Positions 11,775 to 24,773 of a stretch of 64,000 bases of DNA are shown here, piece after piece. Positions within the stretch are counted from its first letter, which is position 1. Each line of letters opens with the position of its first letter. Origin of the DNA: Pseudevernia furfuracea. Taxonomy: Eukaryota; Ascomycota; Lecanoromycetes; Lecanorales; Parmeliaceae. Below the pieces are notes generated by a model. That model ran no database searches. It had not been told where the DNA came from and saw only the letters and a program-made list of their open reading frames with translations. Location of the stretch: the NCBI GenBank assembly GCA_022315425.1, contig JAIUPT010000032.1, positions 794,501 through 858,500 of the forward strand. The letters are read 5' to 3'. Both the position numbers and the translations under genes were made by a program.

Positions 11775-12980
11775 TTGCTACGTGTACATCGCCTTTTGCT
11801 ACATGTACATCGCCTTTTGCTACATGTACACCCCTCTCTATTTCAAAGAAGATCCACCGAACTAAGCTATCTCATCAACTCTCTAGGAAGCAAGCCCTCA
11901 AAATGAGTCGACCGCAGAGTCATTTTGGTGAGGAAGTAGCTGAATAAAAGGACTGAAAGACGAAGTAGAGATAGCCGTTCTTTTGAAGAAGCATTTGAAG
12001 AATTATTTGAATATGACTTAGAATAGCTGAAGTCTCTCCTATATAAAAAGCACTTACAGACGGAATTTACGTGCTGCGCAGCGCAAATACTTAAAGAGGC
12101 TTTAATATCAATGAGCTGATCAACACATTGCAAATAGTAGTATATATATGTATATATATATGTAAAGAAGGAAAAACGATAGAGCGATCGTTATATGCGA
12201 CTCTTCTGCTTTGTCTTCATTATTATCTTTCAACCTTTCAAAAATTGAGCAGAACCTCGATTCCGAGAGGCAAATGAAATTTTTTTGATATGGAACGAAA
12301 CATCGACTACACTCTCTATATATAGCGATCTAGACGACTGAACTGTGTCAGAAACACGTTATTGATCGACTGACTGACAGATCTTGGCGCGCGAGACTTG
12401 TTCAGAAGAATGTGATGTGATGAGATTTTGCCCGATGCCCGCAACTCAGCCCACTCTTGTCAGCCTATACTGTCGAGGTATCTGAAGAAGGAGGATAATG
12501 AGGACGAAGAGAATGAGGAGAACGAGGAGGATGAGAAGAACGAGAAGGAAGGTGAGATAGATGTATAATGAAGAGTTGATAGTTGATCGAGGGTTGCTGA
12601 CGGTGAGGTGAAAGAACGCCTAGACTCAAAAGACTCAAAAGACTCAAAAGACTCAAAAGACTCAAAAGACTCAAAAAACACTATGTTCGAGGATTAGCCG
12701 GATCAGATGCTGATTCTTCAGATTCATGACGATAGGAAGGAAGGTGTTTTTTCTTTGATAAATTTGATGAAAAAAATTGTGACGCATTGCGACGCCTTGC
12801 GGGGGGAGAGGATTCACTGAGACCCTTAAAGTTTTTATGAGACTTCGTGTTAAGTCTCTAATTTGCGGGCAAATTTGTCAGACCGAATTAGTGCTGGAAG
12901 GTATACTCATGTTACTAGCCTATATCTACCTAGCTGAGAGAGAGGTGTACATGTAGCAAAAGGGGGTGTACACGTAGCAA
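11775..12980. mobile_element. TIR DNA element with TA target duplication (Tc1/mariner-like, apparently non-autonomous)
   Basis: Left end TTGCTACGTGTACA at 11775, right end its exact reverse complement ending at 12980, each flanked outside by TA (11773-11774, 12981-12982). The left end has three 22-base units (TTGCTACRTGTACATCGCC plus TTT), the right end two inverted units. The inside is much less RIPed than the flanks and includes a 9-base tandem repeat at 12622-12676. The longest open frames (for example 11867-12133 minus) show no transposase motif, so the copy looks non-autonomous or too eroded to tell. Confidence 0.75.
12622..12676 (+). repeat. 9-base tandem repeat (AGACTCAAA)n
   Basis: About six perfect copies of AGACTCAAA inside the TIR element. 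They produce the overlapping Ser/Phe/Glu-rich and Leu/Ser-rich frames on the minus strand, which are not genes. Confidence 0.9.
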
Positions 12981-14277
12981 TAACCTTATTATTTTAATAT
13001 TAATAAGTTATCAAAATTCTTAATCTTAATCTCAATCGCAGTCGTAGTTATAATTATAATTACGAGACGTAGACGATAATAGATCTTTTTAGCGACGTAC
13101 TAATACAAAGAAGTCGAGATTAAGAGAGTCTAATAAGTTATAATTTAATAAGTCGTAACTTGATTATTATATAAATAATATTAAGTGTTAATAGCGAAAA
13201 CAAAGGAGATCAGCAAGTTCGAAAATCAAACATTTAAAGAATTATATATTTTAAGTCGTAAATACTTTTTGATTTATCTATAAAACAATTACGTTAACGA
13301 GTCAATTCGAATCGTTTTGTTTTTTGAAATATATAAAGATCATATCACTTAAAAGAATATAAAGAAGCGTATTTAAGACAACTATAAGACTTAAAAGATC
13401 GCTGTACTTCGTGACGTCAGAAAATGAATTTAACGATATATCGATTTTATTAATAATAATAAGAGTAGAGAAGAGCTCTTTAGTATAAAAATCGTTCGAG
13501 AACTACGAGCGAAAATCAAGAATAATTAAGATAATACATAATTAAAGTCTGTTTTTAAGTTCGAAATGAATATCGTTGACTATATCACGATCAATAACAA
13601 TAATATACGATTTTTATAGTATAAGTTTTATCGTTTAATCTCTATCTCTCTATTTCTGTCTCTCTATTGTCTATTTATATTAATTATATTAAATATATTT
13701 ATTTAATTCACTGTGCGATGTCGTCTATAGACATTACGCGAGCAGAATCTTTATAATCTCACTCTTATAAATTTCATAAGAAAATATATCTTAAATGTCT
13801 TTAATAATCTTTATACACGAAACGAGTTTAAGAATAAACTCTTAATTGACAATGTTTCTAAACGTGTAATTTCCAGGTCTAACAAGCGAAAGACTATAAA
13901 GATCGATCTTAATATCGATTCGAATACAGCTATAAACTCGAATAATAATAATAATAATAATAATATGCTATTAGATTTGAATTTAAAAGACTCGAAAGAA
14001 GAGATCGAAGAGTCGAGAAAGAATAAGAAGAAGAAAAATAAATATAATTTTTAATTAAATAATGCTCTTGATATTCTAAGTGATACTCTTTGATGTTTTA
14101 ATTGCTCTTAATGCTGAGTGATAAAGTAAGTAATGATATAAATGCTCTGAGTAATATAAATGCTTTGAATATTATAAGTATTCTTGATACTGCTGAGTGA
14201 TGATGTGACTCTTGATGTTAAATAATAATATAAATGCTCTTATTGCTTTATTGTTATATTGTCTCTACGCTACTTAT
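12981..14277. other. AT-rich RIPed sequence, no gene
   Basis: AT-rich sequence with an (AAT)n run at about 13940-13965. Between 14060 and 14240 short words such as AATGCTCT and GTGATGAT recur loosely. No coding or RNA gene is recognised. The last five bases, CTTAT (14273-14277), are the target duplication of the gypsy element. Confidence 0.5.
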
Positions 14278-14464
14278 TAATATGTACACTGCGGAAGCCT
14301 TCCGCAGAAGACTCTTTCCTGGCGAAAGCCTCCCGCAGAAGGCTCTTTCCTTGCTTTCGGAGAGTCTAGGCCAAATATGTACTAGCTTCTCTCATGCTCA
14401 CTTAGGCAGATTTCTAGATAGCAATAAACCATCTTTCTTCTCCATCACGATACTAGCCATAACA
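14278..14464 (+). repeat. 5' LTR of gypsy element
   Basis: 187 bases, almost identical to 21104-21290. It contains two near-palindromes related to AAGCCTTCCGCAGAAG and ends CTAGCCATAACA. Confidence 0.92.
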
Positions 14465-14689
14465 AATGATAGCAACACCCTGATTACTAGCAAGCATCAT
14501 TCGACTGCTTGCTAGAAGATCCAGCGTTCACCAAACCAACACCAACATCAATTCTAACAGCAAAGACTTCTTCGTTGAACGTCTTGCTATGCCCCAGCCA
14601 TTGAAGCCTTTCCCATACCGATTCAAGGGAAGCCTTTAACAGCTACGTCAAGCTAACTTCTATTATCACTGACCCAACTGTATCCTCTG

Positions 14690-16700
14690 CTATAACCCCC
14701 TTATTCTCGAGTACGTCAACATCAGCTCTCTTGCCCGCTAGCAATCTCGTTAGCATTGTCTATCAAATTCAAGCATTTGCGAAAGGCACTAACAAGGGCC
14801 ATCAAATCCCTCGAGAGGTTGACCTTACTGCCCTTTACATAACGACCAATTTCCCACGATCACAGTCAATTGTCACTAGATCGAATCAAGCAGAAGATTC
14901 TTTTCTTAAGCATTAAGACTCGAATCTAGTCTCTCTACAACGTGCTATCAAAGCCTTCGACAATCGCACGTTAGATCTGAAAGCTACTCTAGCTATTTAA
15001 CAATTCTTCAGACGCTACGAGCTCCCTTCGACAGACAATATATCTGAGCCTCGCTCAACCTCTTCATATTTCGAGTCGTTCACTACAAGAGCAGAATTTG
15101 TTACTATATCAGCAGACGAAGTCATCTACAGACGATTAATTGAATCTGAGTCATCAATGACTCAAGACTTCACGAAAGCATAGCTTATCGAGCTTCGTGC
15201 TATGATGACGAAGTTTCGTGCTGTTTCAGGATCTTCAGAATCCTCGAGAAATTCAGAATCTCAAGAAGACTTAGAATCAGCTAGCAATAACAATAACATC
15301 GGCGATACGAAGCGATTCAATTCAGATGACGTTGACTACTTTAACTTATTCTATAAGAGCAAGTTCATTAACACTGCTCTCGCAATAGAGCACATCGACA
15401 AAAGCACCTTTTTTCGTGACATCCATATCTTTGTCGATCGAGTCAAGAACGTTGTCCGTGCTAAGGGTGATGCATTGTTAAGATAGAATCTTCAGATCTA
15501 TCTAAGAGACACTGCTCTTGCTTGATTCATCACTAAGCTAATCGAGAATAACAAGCGTCTCGTCACCTACAGTATAGACGAATAATATCGTTTGCTGCTA
15601 ACACGATAAAAACAACTTCGTGCTCAAGGGATAACAGTCTTGCTTCGTGAGAAGTACTTAATACAGAATACTGTTCGTTATCGTGAGTCGAGAGAGTACG
15701 CTTAAATCATTATGCGAGCAGCTTAAAATGCGGACATGAAGACGATGAAAGATCATATGCTACTCATTTGAAATGATCTTAACTTCGAGTTTCAACGAGA
15801 CATTTCAGAGTCTAAGACTGTCACTAATTATAATCGATTCTTGAAGTCGCTCGATAAGCGAAAGTATCAATAATAAAAGCATGTTAGTCGTTATTCGCGA
15901 CAAGCTTCACAGTCTCAGCAAAGAAAAGACACTCGTGAGTATCAATCTCGACAGTCTCAGTCTCAGTATCAGTCTCAGAATACTTATCAGAACAATTAGC
16001 AGCAGTATCAACGTCCGTGAAAGTCTTTCACATACGAAAATATCTATCAAGACAATCAGCGTTCGTTCTATTAAGGCAATTCAGAAGACGCTCGTATCTC
16101 TCTTCTCGTTCCTTCAATAAGGCTTCAGATCACGACTTCTCCTCCGCCGGCCGAAAACGCGTCAGGTTCAAAGTTAGCTGATCGTTCTCAGCAGCAGCAA
16201 TCGTATCGTCAGCCTTTTCGCTCAAGCAATGACAATTATCAAAACAGATTTCAGTCGCGTCAGCAGCGAGCTTATCAAGCTATAGTCGAGAAAGGCTACG
16301 ATGAGAACGAGTCTGAGCCAGACTACGATATTAGTTAGAATGTCTATACTAGTTATTCTTCATATTAGTCTGAGACATCTATCGAAGTCTTCGACAGTCA
16401 CGAAGAACATAATTATCACGATAATGACTCGATCGAAGGCTACTTCATCAAGACAATGTCTATCAAGAACTATCAATATGAGCACTATCAACATAAGACT
16501 ATCTCTCGTAACAAACTCTTTACATATCTACGCGAAGAGTGCTGAAGAAAGTCTTTGATAAGTATCCTCGTCACAGAAAAGAATCTTATAACAGACACCC
16601 TTGCTTTCGATGCTGAGAAGTCTGTCACAGAATCTATTATTATTTCTTTAGTTTCAGAGTCTATACTCGAGACAGACTTTGCTTTTCGAAATTATCATTA
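14690..16700 (+). pseudogene. gypsy gag region, degraded
   Basis: A long collinear region with few but clear stops. The piece at 15202-15486 reads FNSDDVDYFNLFYKSKF and then HIFVDRVKNVV, which looks like the capsid-type core of fungal gypsy gag. A Gln/Ser/Tyr-rich tail follows (15900-16300). Stops are mostly TAG/TAA where Gln is likely. Assigned by position before the protease and by composition. Confidence 0.6.
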
Positions 16701-16776
16701 CGCTGTTACTCACATTAGCTAAAAGTCTACGAATAAGAAGAAGAAGATCTATACTAACGTTAACTGCACTATAATC

Positions 16777-19700
16777 ATGACCGATCGCATCTTCATCCCT
16801 GTCACAGCAGAAGTCAAGAAGATAACTGTTAAGATTTCAATTCGAGGCTTAAGATTCAAGATTCATCACTTCGACGAGTACGCTATTCATATCTTTTACA
16901 TAAAAGACGTTCTTTTCGATAACACTCGAGTCTTCGCACAGATCACGCGAGAGATCCATATCGTCGACGATCTCAAAGCTAATATGCTTATCGAAGCAGA
17001 CATTCTTACTTCGAAGCGTATAATCATTAACTTTATTACTCAATTCATCAAGATAGATAGTTATCGAGACATAGTCGTATCTATGAATTCTCGTATCCGC
17101 TTCGAATCTATCAAGCGTACGATAAAGTCGCTAAACAAGATCATTCTATCACCTCGTATCACGATGTTAATGTCGATAACATATGCTGACGACAAGTTAT
17201 CAGAGGATCGAGACCTGCTTTTCGAGCCACAGTGTGCTCTATCGCTAGATCTCGCAGGCGAAGTCTATATTCATATGATCGATATCTCTTTTCATGCAGT
17301 TCAGATAAGAAATGACATCGATCAGACTATCGTCATTTCTCGCAAGGCACGACTTAAAGTGTTAGACGAATATGAGCAGAATAAATGCTTCTCTGTCGAA
17401 GCTCATCACGCAGACCTCGCTATCACTGAATAACGAAATTGAAAGATCAAGCTAACACGCGACATCGTTATCGCAGTCATCGCTATAACAGCTATCATGA
17501 CATTCTCTTATATCGATCTAAGAAAGTCTTTCGCAGACACCTCTGCAGCTGTTATCATAAACTCAGACTTAAAACATGTCATATCAAACGAAGTCACGAT
17601 TTACGAGAAGCCTTTCGCAGCTGAGTCTTTGACATAGCTACTTGACGAATATCGAGATCTTTTCATTAATCAAGATCAGACAGTGAATATTTTAGAAGAA
17701 GAATAAATATTTATATCGCTGAAGTCTGACGCAGTTATCAAGTCTGCTAAGATATACTCGATGAAACAGAAGAACAAGGAGATCATTGACGCCACGTTTA
17801 ACAAATTATATCAATAGGAAAAAATGATATAATCTAAGCAGTTCACGTTATTTAGTTATTCAGTCTTTGTTGTCTAAAAAGATACGCTCAAGAAGCGTAA
17901 GAAACGAGTTGTGATAGACATTCGAGAGCTTAACAAAATTGCAGACACGGATTTCTATTCATTATCACTGCAGTCAGAAATCATCTCGCTGTTGTTAGAG
18001 TACACATACTTGTTCATCATAGATGTCGTAAGCTGATTTCATCAATTCCTCGTGACACGCAATGATCGTTATAAGCTCATAGTGATTAGTCACAGAAGTT
18101 AGAAAGAATTCGCTGTTGCTCTAATGAAATATAAGAAATTATCTTTATACGTTCAAAGGCAAATCGATGCTATGCTGAAACCATTCAAGAACTTTACTAA
18201 GACATTCGTGAATAATATTATCATCTTCTCACGAACCTTACAGAAGCATCTCGATCACTTACGTTAAATCTTCGAGTTGTTTCGCATCAAGCGAGTAAGT
18301 CTCTCGCCTATCAAGTTATTCATTAACTATTCGTCTATTATTCTGCTGAATCAACGAGTCGATGAACTAGATATGTTCATATCGCAGGAAAAGATTCAGA
18401 CAATTACCAGTCTCCGATTCCCCGAAACGCTTCGTGATCTCGAGATCTTTCTAGAGCTCATCGAATAACTTCGCTCATCGATTCCTCGCTATGCTCAGCT
18501 TGTCACTCCCTTATAAGAAAGAAAGATTATACTTATCAAGGATATAAGAGCTGACGTCAAAGACTCAGCTCGAAAACGCACTGTTATAAAGATGTTATTT
18601 TATGCACCTATCGAAGCAAAGATAAAAGCCTTTCACAGTCTATAATAGGCTTTTATAAGTCTCTCTTTTCTGATACACTATGACAGAACAAGACCCTTGT
18701 TCGTGAACCTAAACGCCTTCAAAAGTTTCGAATTTGCGACAATGATATATCATTATAAGAAGAACAGCATTTCGAAGGCTTTCAGTAAGATCACACGCAT
18801 CGACGTTCAGCCTATTATGTTTTTAAGTCGATGTCTGAATACTACTGAGCATAACTACTGACCTACTGAGCTAAAGATCGCTGACGTAGTGTGAATCGTG
18901 AAAAAGATTCGTCACATGATCGAGTTCAACTTGAAGTCACTCGTGGTCGTTTATATAGATCACTCAGCAGCTGTTTTCATTTCTAAGCAAACGACGCTCA
19001 ATATTATCAATACGAACAAGCTCAATCTTCGCCTCATCCGTATCTCGCAGTATCTATCGACCTTCAACCTTGAACTCCGTCACAAGGCTGACAAGTCTAA
19101 CGTTGTACCTGACGCACTGTCTCGTCTGTTACAAGCTTTTAGCATCTTATCTTCAGATCAGTCTGAGAGAGCACTCGATGCCTTATATGATAACACGAAA
19201 TGTTGATCGAATTTCTCGACGATTGTTATCGAGTCAGTGATAGTTTATCACGCTACCCTTGTGAAAATGTCAGACGATTTCAAGCATCGACTGAAGCTAG
19301 GCTATGTCAAAGACTCTTATTGAGAAAAGCTTCTTGTTATGTTAAAGTCTTCTGTAGCTATTTAAGCAGTGAGGCCTTTCGCAGAAGATCAAGTAGCGAA
19401 CCCTTTCGCAGAAGACGAACCTGTTACCCAAGCAACGCAGCCTTTCATAGGAGACGCACCTGCTATTCAAGAAGCGAAGCAAATACCGAACATATCATTT
19501 CGATTACGAGAGAGTCTCATCTATTATATCAACGGCGAGAATATATGGCGTCTTTGCATACCGCCATCAATGAAATAAGAGATATTCGAGCAAGCACATG
19601 ATCTGTCTAGTCATAAAGACTATCACCGATGTCATGACAGACTATCTCATACAGTATTTATTCGACATCTATTCAAGAATCTCCGTGCTTACATAGCGCA

Positions 19701-21005
19701 CTATCCTGCTTGCCAGCTTAATCAAATCAAGAGATATAAGTCTTATAAATCTCTCGTTCCAGTTACCTTATCAGCGATCCCATTTCACACCGTAACAATG
19801 GATTTCGTCGATGCCTTATCTTCTATCAAGGCAGGAAATGACTGTCTGCTTATTATTACATGCAAGGTCATTAAGCGAAATCTCTTAATATCAGAACAAG
19901 AGACTTGATCTGCGTTACAATGAGCCGAAGTGATACTTCGTGCGCTATTATAACATGACTGAGGCGTATTAAGAAGCATCATCAGTGACAGAGATGCACG
20001 CTTCATATCAGTCTTCTGAAAAGAAATCTTTGTTAAGCTAAGCGTCAAGTTTTTAACGTCTACTACTTATTATTCTCAAATAGACGACTAGTTCGAGAGA
20101 ATCAATCAAACGGTAAAAATTGCATTGAGATTTCACCTCACTGTTAATTTCGAAGCCGACTTTAACGAGATCTTATTATATATATAGTTCATCATCAACA
20201 ACTTCTCTAACAGTGTTATTAACATAGCTCTCAATAAGTTATACTACGAATTTAGAGTTAACGATATCATCATTATGCTGCTTACAGACCTCTCAGACCT
20301 GTCTAAGAAAGTCTTTCGTAAGCTTCGCCTAGTCAAGAGAGAGGAGGCGAATGACGTCATGATCTTTATATCTATCATCATGAAAGCGAGATACGATTCA
20401 AAGCATTTGAACGTCAATCTCAAGAAGGGCGATGAAGCCTTTCTTAGATTACATAATGAATACTTCATTCTCGACCTCTCTAATCGCAAGCTTTCTCAAC
20501 AACGTGTGAATCCCTTTAAGATCTTAGCTAAGATTGATCGTTTGACGTATCGATTACAGCTATCGTCAGTTATGAAGATTCATTTAGTAATCTTCGTCGC
20601 TTAGTTAGAACCCTCGACTGTTATCGCAGTAGAAATCTCAGATTCGTATAAAAGACGCATCAATATTAAACCTCCTTCGATGTTTAACGAAGGAGATGAA
20701 GTCGAGAAAGGTGAACTTGAGAGGATTAAGAGCAAGAGATTAGAACGCAATGAAAGACTCGAATATCTAATGAAGTGAAAGAACTGGGACAATGAACACA
20801 ACGTGTAATACTCGATCGACGATTTGCTTAAGGCTATGGATCTCGTCAATGACTACGAGAACAGTCAGGCACTGCTATCGGCATTTACACGACGTCGAGA
20901 AAAGGGTGTTAGAACTACGTAAGCACCTTCGCAATCGCCCAAGCAAGCCCCGCAATCACCCGGGCAATCGCCCAAGCGAGAACGAGGGAGGCCGCGAAAG
21001 GCTGC
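16777..21005 (+). pseudogene. gypsy pol remnant: protease, RT, RNase H, integrase, chromodomain
   Basis: 16777-17433 is an open protease-like segment (DLKANMLIEADILTSKRI). RT follows (DVVSxFHQFLVTRNDRYKL near 18020; FVNNIIIFS near 18210, where FxDD is expected), then RNase H (VVYIDHSAAVFI near 18950; LRHKADKSNVVPDALSRL near 19075). The integrase zinc-binding segment (HKDYHRCHDRL near 19610) and DDE core (TMDFVDAL near 19797; IISDRDARFIS near 19980) come next. A chromodomain (YLMKWKNWDNEHN near 20765) ends the frame. The double loss of Asp in the RT active site and several stops make it inactive. Confidence 0.85.
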
Positions 21006-21103
21006 ATAAAGTCTTTGCAGGTCTAACTTGATATTGATTTGAATGTTGTTTTGCTCTATGCTAATCAGCGAGAACGCTAACTTTGTTTTTCTTTGTTGAC
21101 ATT

Positions 21104-21290
21104 TGATATGTACACTGCGGAAGCCTTCCGCAGAAGACTCTTTCCTGGCGGAAGCCTCCCGCAGAAGGCTCTTTCCTTGCTTTCGAAGAGTCTAGGCCAA
21201 ATATGTACTAGCTTCTCTCATGCTCACTTAGGCAGATTTCTAGATAGCAATAAATCATCTTTCTTCTTCATCACGATACTAGCCATAACA
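21104..21290 (+). repeat. 3' LTR of gypsy element
   Basis: 187 bases, TGATATGTACACTGCGG...CCATAACA, followed by the CTTAT target duplication. Confidence 0.92.
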
Positions 21291-21295
21291 CTTAT

Positions 21296-21591
21296 ATCTA
21301 TAGAATTATAATATTCATATGACTATTGCTATCTATATGTATATATATATATTTTTAGAAGAAAGTCTTCATCTTTAGTCTATATCTTTTATTATTATAT
21401 CGTTATTATATAATCGTTATATAATCGTCGCGTTATCGTTGTGAATTAGTGTCATTATTACATATGAGTTGTATTACTTGTATATAACGAATTCACAATC
21501 GTCGCACAACGATTATAAAGCTAATATCGTTGTCTCATCGTTGTGAAATCGTTATTCAACGATAATATCTCTTTACATATGGCTCGGACAG
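21296..21591. other. AT-rich spacer with inverted repeats
   Basis: AT-rich. ATCGTTGTGAATT (about 21437) and AATTCACAATCGTCG (about 21489) form an imperfect inverted repeat, and ATCGTTGTGAAA recurs near 21536. No gene is seen. Confidence 0.4.
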
Positions 21592-22301
21592 AAGTCGAAG
21601 TAATACTTCGTACGTTATTATAATATAACTGAGACGTATCAAGAAACATTATTAGTGATAGAGATATACGCTTTATATTAGTCTTTTGAAAGAAAATCTT
21701 TATTAAGTTAAGCGTTAAGTTTCTAACGTCTACTGCTTATTATTTATAAATAAACGATTAATTCGAAGAAATTAATTAAACGATAAAAATTGCTTTGAGA
21801 TTTCATTTCACTATTAATCTCGAGATCGACTTTAACGAGATTTTGTTATATATTTAGTTTATCATTAATAACTTTCTTAGTAGTGTTATCGATATAATTC
21901 TCAACGAGTTATGTTACGAGTTTAAAATCAACGACGTTATTAATATACTGCTTGTTGATCTCTTAGATCTATCTAAGAAAGTCTTTCGTAAGCTTCGTTT
22001 AATTAAGAGAGAAAAGATAGATAACGTTATAATTTTTATATTTATTATTATAAAAGCGAGATACGATTTAAAGCATTTAAACGTTAATCTCAAGAAGAGC
22101 GATAAAGTCTTTCTTAGATTATATAATAAATATTTTATTCTCGATCTCTCTAATCGCAAGCTTTCTCAATAACATATAAATCTCTTCAAGATCTTAATTA
22201 AGGTTAATCGACTAACGTATCGATTATAGTTATCGTTAATTATAAAGATTTATTTAGTAATCTTCGTCGCTCAGTTAAAATTCTTAATTGTTATTACAAT
22301 A

Positions 22302-22410
22302 TGTCAAAATTCGAGTCACGTGATGCGCTAAGGCGCATCCTCATAGTCGCTCTTTACTCTCGTAGCATTCTATAGTTAACAACTAAGTGTTCTACCACCT
22401 ATTCTTGACA
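22302..22410 (+). repeat. 5' LTR of copia copy B
   Basis: 109-base short form (one CACGTG), ends TTCTTGACA. Confidence 0.92.
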
Positions 22411-22426
22411 GATTATGAGCCCGAGC
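22411..22426 (+). other. Primer-binding site, copia copy B
   Basis: GATTATGAGCCCGAGC abuts the 5' LTR. It complements the initiator tRNA-Met anticodon arm apart from RIP-type changes. Confidence 0.7.
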
Positions 22427-22559
22427 TTGCCCGGCGACTGTTTCACTTATACCCTATGCCTACCAGAGCCACAGTGACCTCTAAGCATCACGAGTTCATC
22501 GCAATGAACGCCGCGACAGCTATGAGACTCTGTTTTTCTTTTTTCAATCTTCTTGAGGT

Positions 22560-24770
22560 GGGCATTGCCCTCTACAAAATGATCGTCTTTGAAATTCGAG
22601 GGGCTAGGAGTTCTATCGCAAATCGACTCTCGGCATATCGAATCTAATCGAACGTCGAACGTCGAACTCGCTATACGATCGTGCGATCGAATTCCACTAA
22701 GGCCTCTGAAACATTGTCAGCTTCCCTACGTGAGACACGCTAAACACGCTCAACGAGAACATTCCCCTCGCGATGTATATCGCTTCAACGTTGATAAAGC
22801 GTTTACATGAATCGAATCAATTATAACGACTTAAGAGACTGAACTTCAGCATCAAATCGTCTGATCACACTTTAAAGTTGATTAGTTATCGACAAATCTC
22901 TACTCAGAGCGCGTATACGTCTATTGAGGGTCAAAACAATAAGAATTTCTTATTGAGATAGGTCTTTCGATTTCACAAGTTCTTTGAAGAAGAGAGCTGA
23001 GACTCAGTCATCGACAAATCTTCACTTAGAGCGCGTATACGCCTGTTGAGGGTCAAAACAACAAGGATTTCTTGTTGAGATAGATCTTTCGACCTTATAA
23101 GTTCTCTAAAGAAGAGAACTAAAGCTCAGTCATCGAATTCTTTTCATCGTTATTCGACTTTATTCTATCGTCGAATATGACTTTATCTCACGACGATAGT
23201 CATCGAAGCGACTATTCTAAATTCGAGTTCTTATCGAAGACTCAGTATAAGAAGAACGTCGTTTCTCTTCGAAGATCTACACGTCTTTAGTAATTGTCTT
23301 CGATACAGTCTCAGCGAAAATTAGATCAATTCAAATCTTTCTTATCTCTAAGTACCTTTCATCTCAATAACATCGCTCGTATCTATCGAAGATTCAAGTA
23401 TAAGCACTTCTTATTCCTCGTGTAAGAACTCGAAGATTAATAACAAAAGTTGTCAGATATCGATAAGACTCTCGAGAACTCTGACGGAGATTAGAATATC
23501 TATTTCACTCTCACTGCTTCCGCGAACGTTAGTAGTATCGACTTTCAATTCGAAGTCAGCGAAGACATTCTTAGTGTCTTAAGTAACACTAAGTTATTCG
23601 ATCTTCGTGTCAAAAGTTCTCTAAATCTTACTTCTTCGACTTCGACTTCTTCGACTTCAAGACCTTCGTTCTTTATCGCCTCAGTTACCTCTCAAGCTAA
23701 GTCTTTCGTTTGAACATTATCGTCGTCACTATTCACATCGTACGTATCGCCCTTAGAAACCTTCTCAATAACTCTCAGCATCTATAATCGACGAAGAATC
23801 AAGCGTATAAGACGTCGCAAGAAACATATTAACTCTAACAATTTCAGCGACTGACCCTCTCAAAGAGAAAAGCGCTTTCCCTCTAAACTTTATTGTCATT
23901 TTGAAATTCAATCTGAGATATCGTCGATGAAAGCAGAATATCAACAATTAATTAATGCTTAACAATCTTATTTTCTTTAATGCGATCATCAGTCATAGAG
24001 TCTGCATTATTATCTTTTATCATCTCGAAGATAACGATTACGAACTCGTCGAAGTCGAATTCGACGATAAAGATCCTCAGATTATGCTCGATACCCTAAT
24101 CAAGAACTATTAGTCTAAGAACACGAGTCTCTATAAGAAACTAATGCGTCGAATATTCGATCTCACCCTTAAAGAAGAAGGAGTTCGTTAATATAAAAAG
24201 AACTTTCGTAAGGTCATCTTCGACATTATCAGCCTTTATAAATCCCTCGTTATTTCGAAGCCCCTGCGAATTCTAGTTTTCCTTATAAGACTTGACGACT
24301 CTTACGACATGTTCGAGTTAAGTTACACTCAAAATCATGATCTCTTTAAAAACAAGTTCATTAAGTTTCAAGAGATTGTCGTGATCGTCGTAAACGAAGA
24401 AGTTAGGATCTCCTTCAAAGAAAAAGAACTAATTATATATATCGTTTATAACGATAAGAACAAAGACAAACAAGCTGCTTTTAATAATCTCGACGACTCT
24501 AATATCAATCGTGAGATCTATTCTTCGTGTAAGATATCTAATCGCAAATTTAGATATTTTTTTATTAAATGCTGAATCAAGTTTCCTCATCTCAAGTTTA
24601 AGAAATTCATAACGAAAGAGAAAAAGAAGAAGAAGATAAAGATCTTCGACTTCGAGAATAAATTCTTAAGCAACAAGCGTAAGCGCATCGAAGAGACGTC
24701 TTTTAATGTCTCTGCTTCAGAGAAGAACGATTATTTCAATATCAATTATGTCTTTCTGAAGGAACTGAAC
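22560..24770 (+). pseudogene. copia copy B gag region, degraded
   Basis: Collinear with the gag region of copy A. The clearest open piece is 24309-24575, ending in a broken Cys/His motif (SSCKISNRKFRYFFIKC). Many RIP stops. Confidence 0.5.
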
Positions 24771-24773
24771 TTT

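Larger units (their letters stand above)
14278..21290 (+). mobile_element. Ty3/gypsy chromodomain retrotransposon, complete with LTRs and TSD
   Basis: Both LTRs are 187 bases (14278-14464 and 21104-21290) and end CATAACA. The element is flanked by CTTAT at 14273-14277 and 21291-21295. The 3' LTR starts TGATATG; the 5' LTR starts TAATATG, a G-to-A change of the RIP type at the terminal TG. The order gag, protease, RT, RNase H, integrase, chromodomain is that of Ty3/gypsy chromoviruses. It is the least mutated long element of the window, but gag and pol contain stops, so this copy is dead. Confidence 0.92.

Noticed and set aside
12460..12681. Ser/Phe/Glu-rich and Leu/Ser-rich open frames on the minus strand
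   Set aside because: Both arise from the 9-base tandem repeat and a GA-rich stretch in the TIR element.
13940..13965. Regular short repeats as a possible CRISPR array
   Set aside because: A simple AAT microsatellite; CRISPR arrays are not expected in a fungal nuclear genome.
16777..17433. 218-codon open frame as an independent gene
   Set aside because: It is the protease segment of the gypsy pol, with RT directly downstream and a second copy at 1955-2965.
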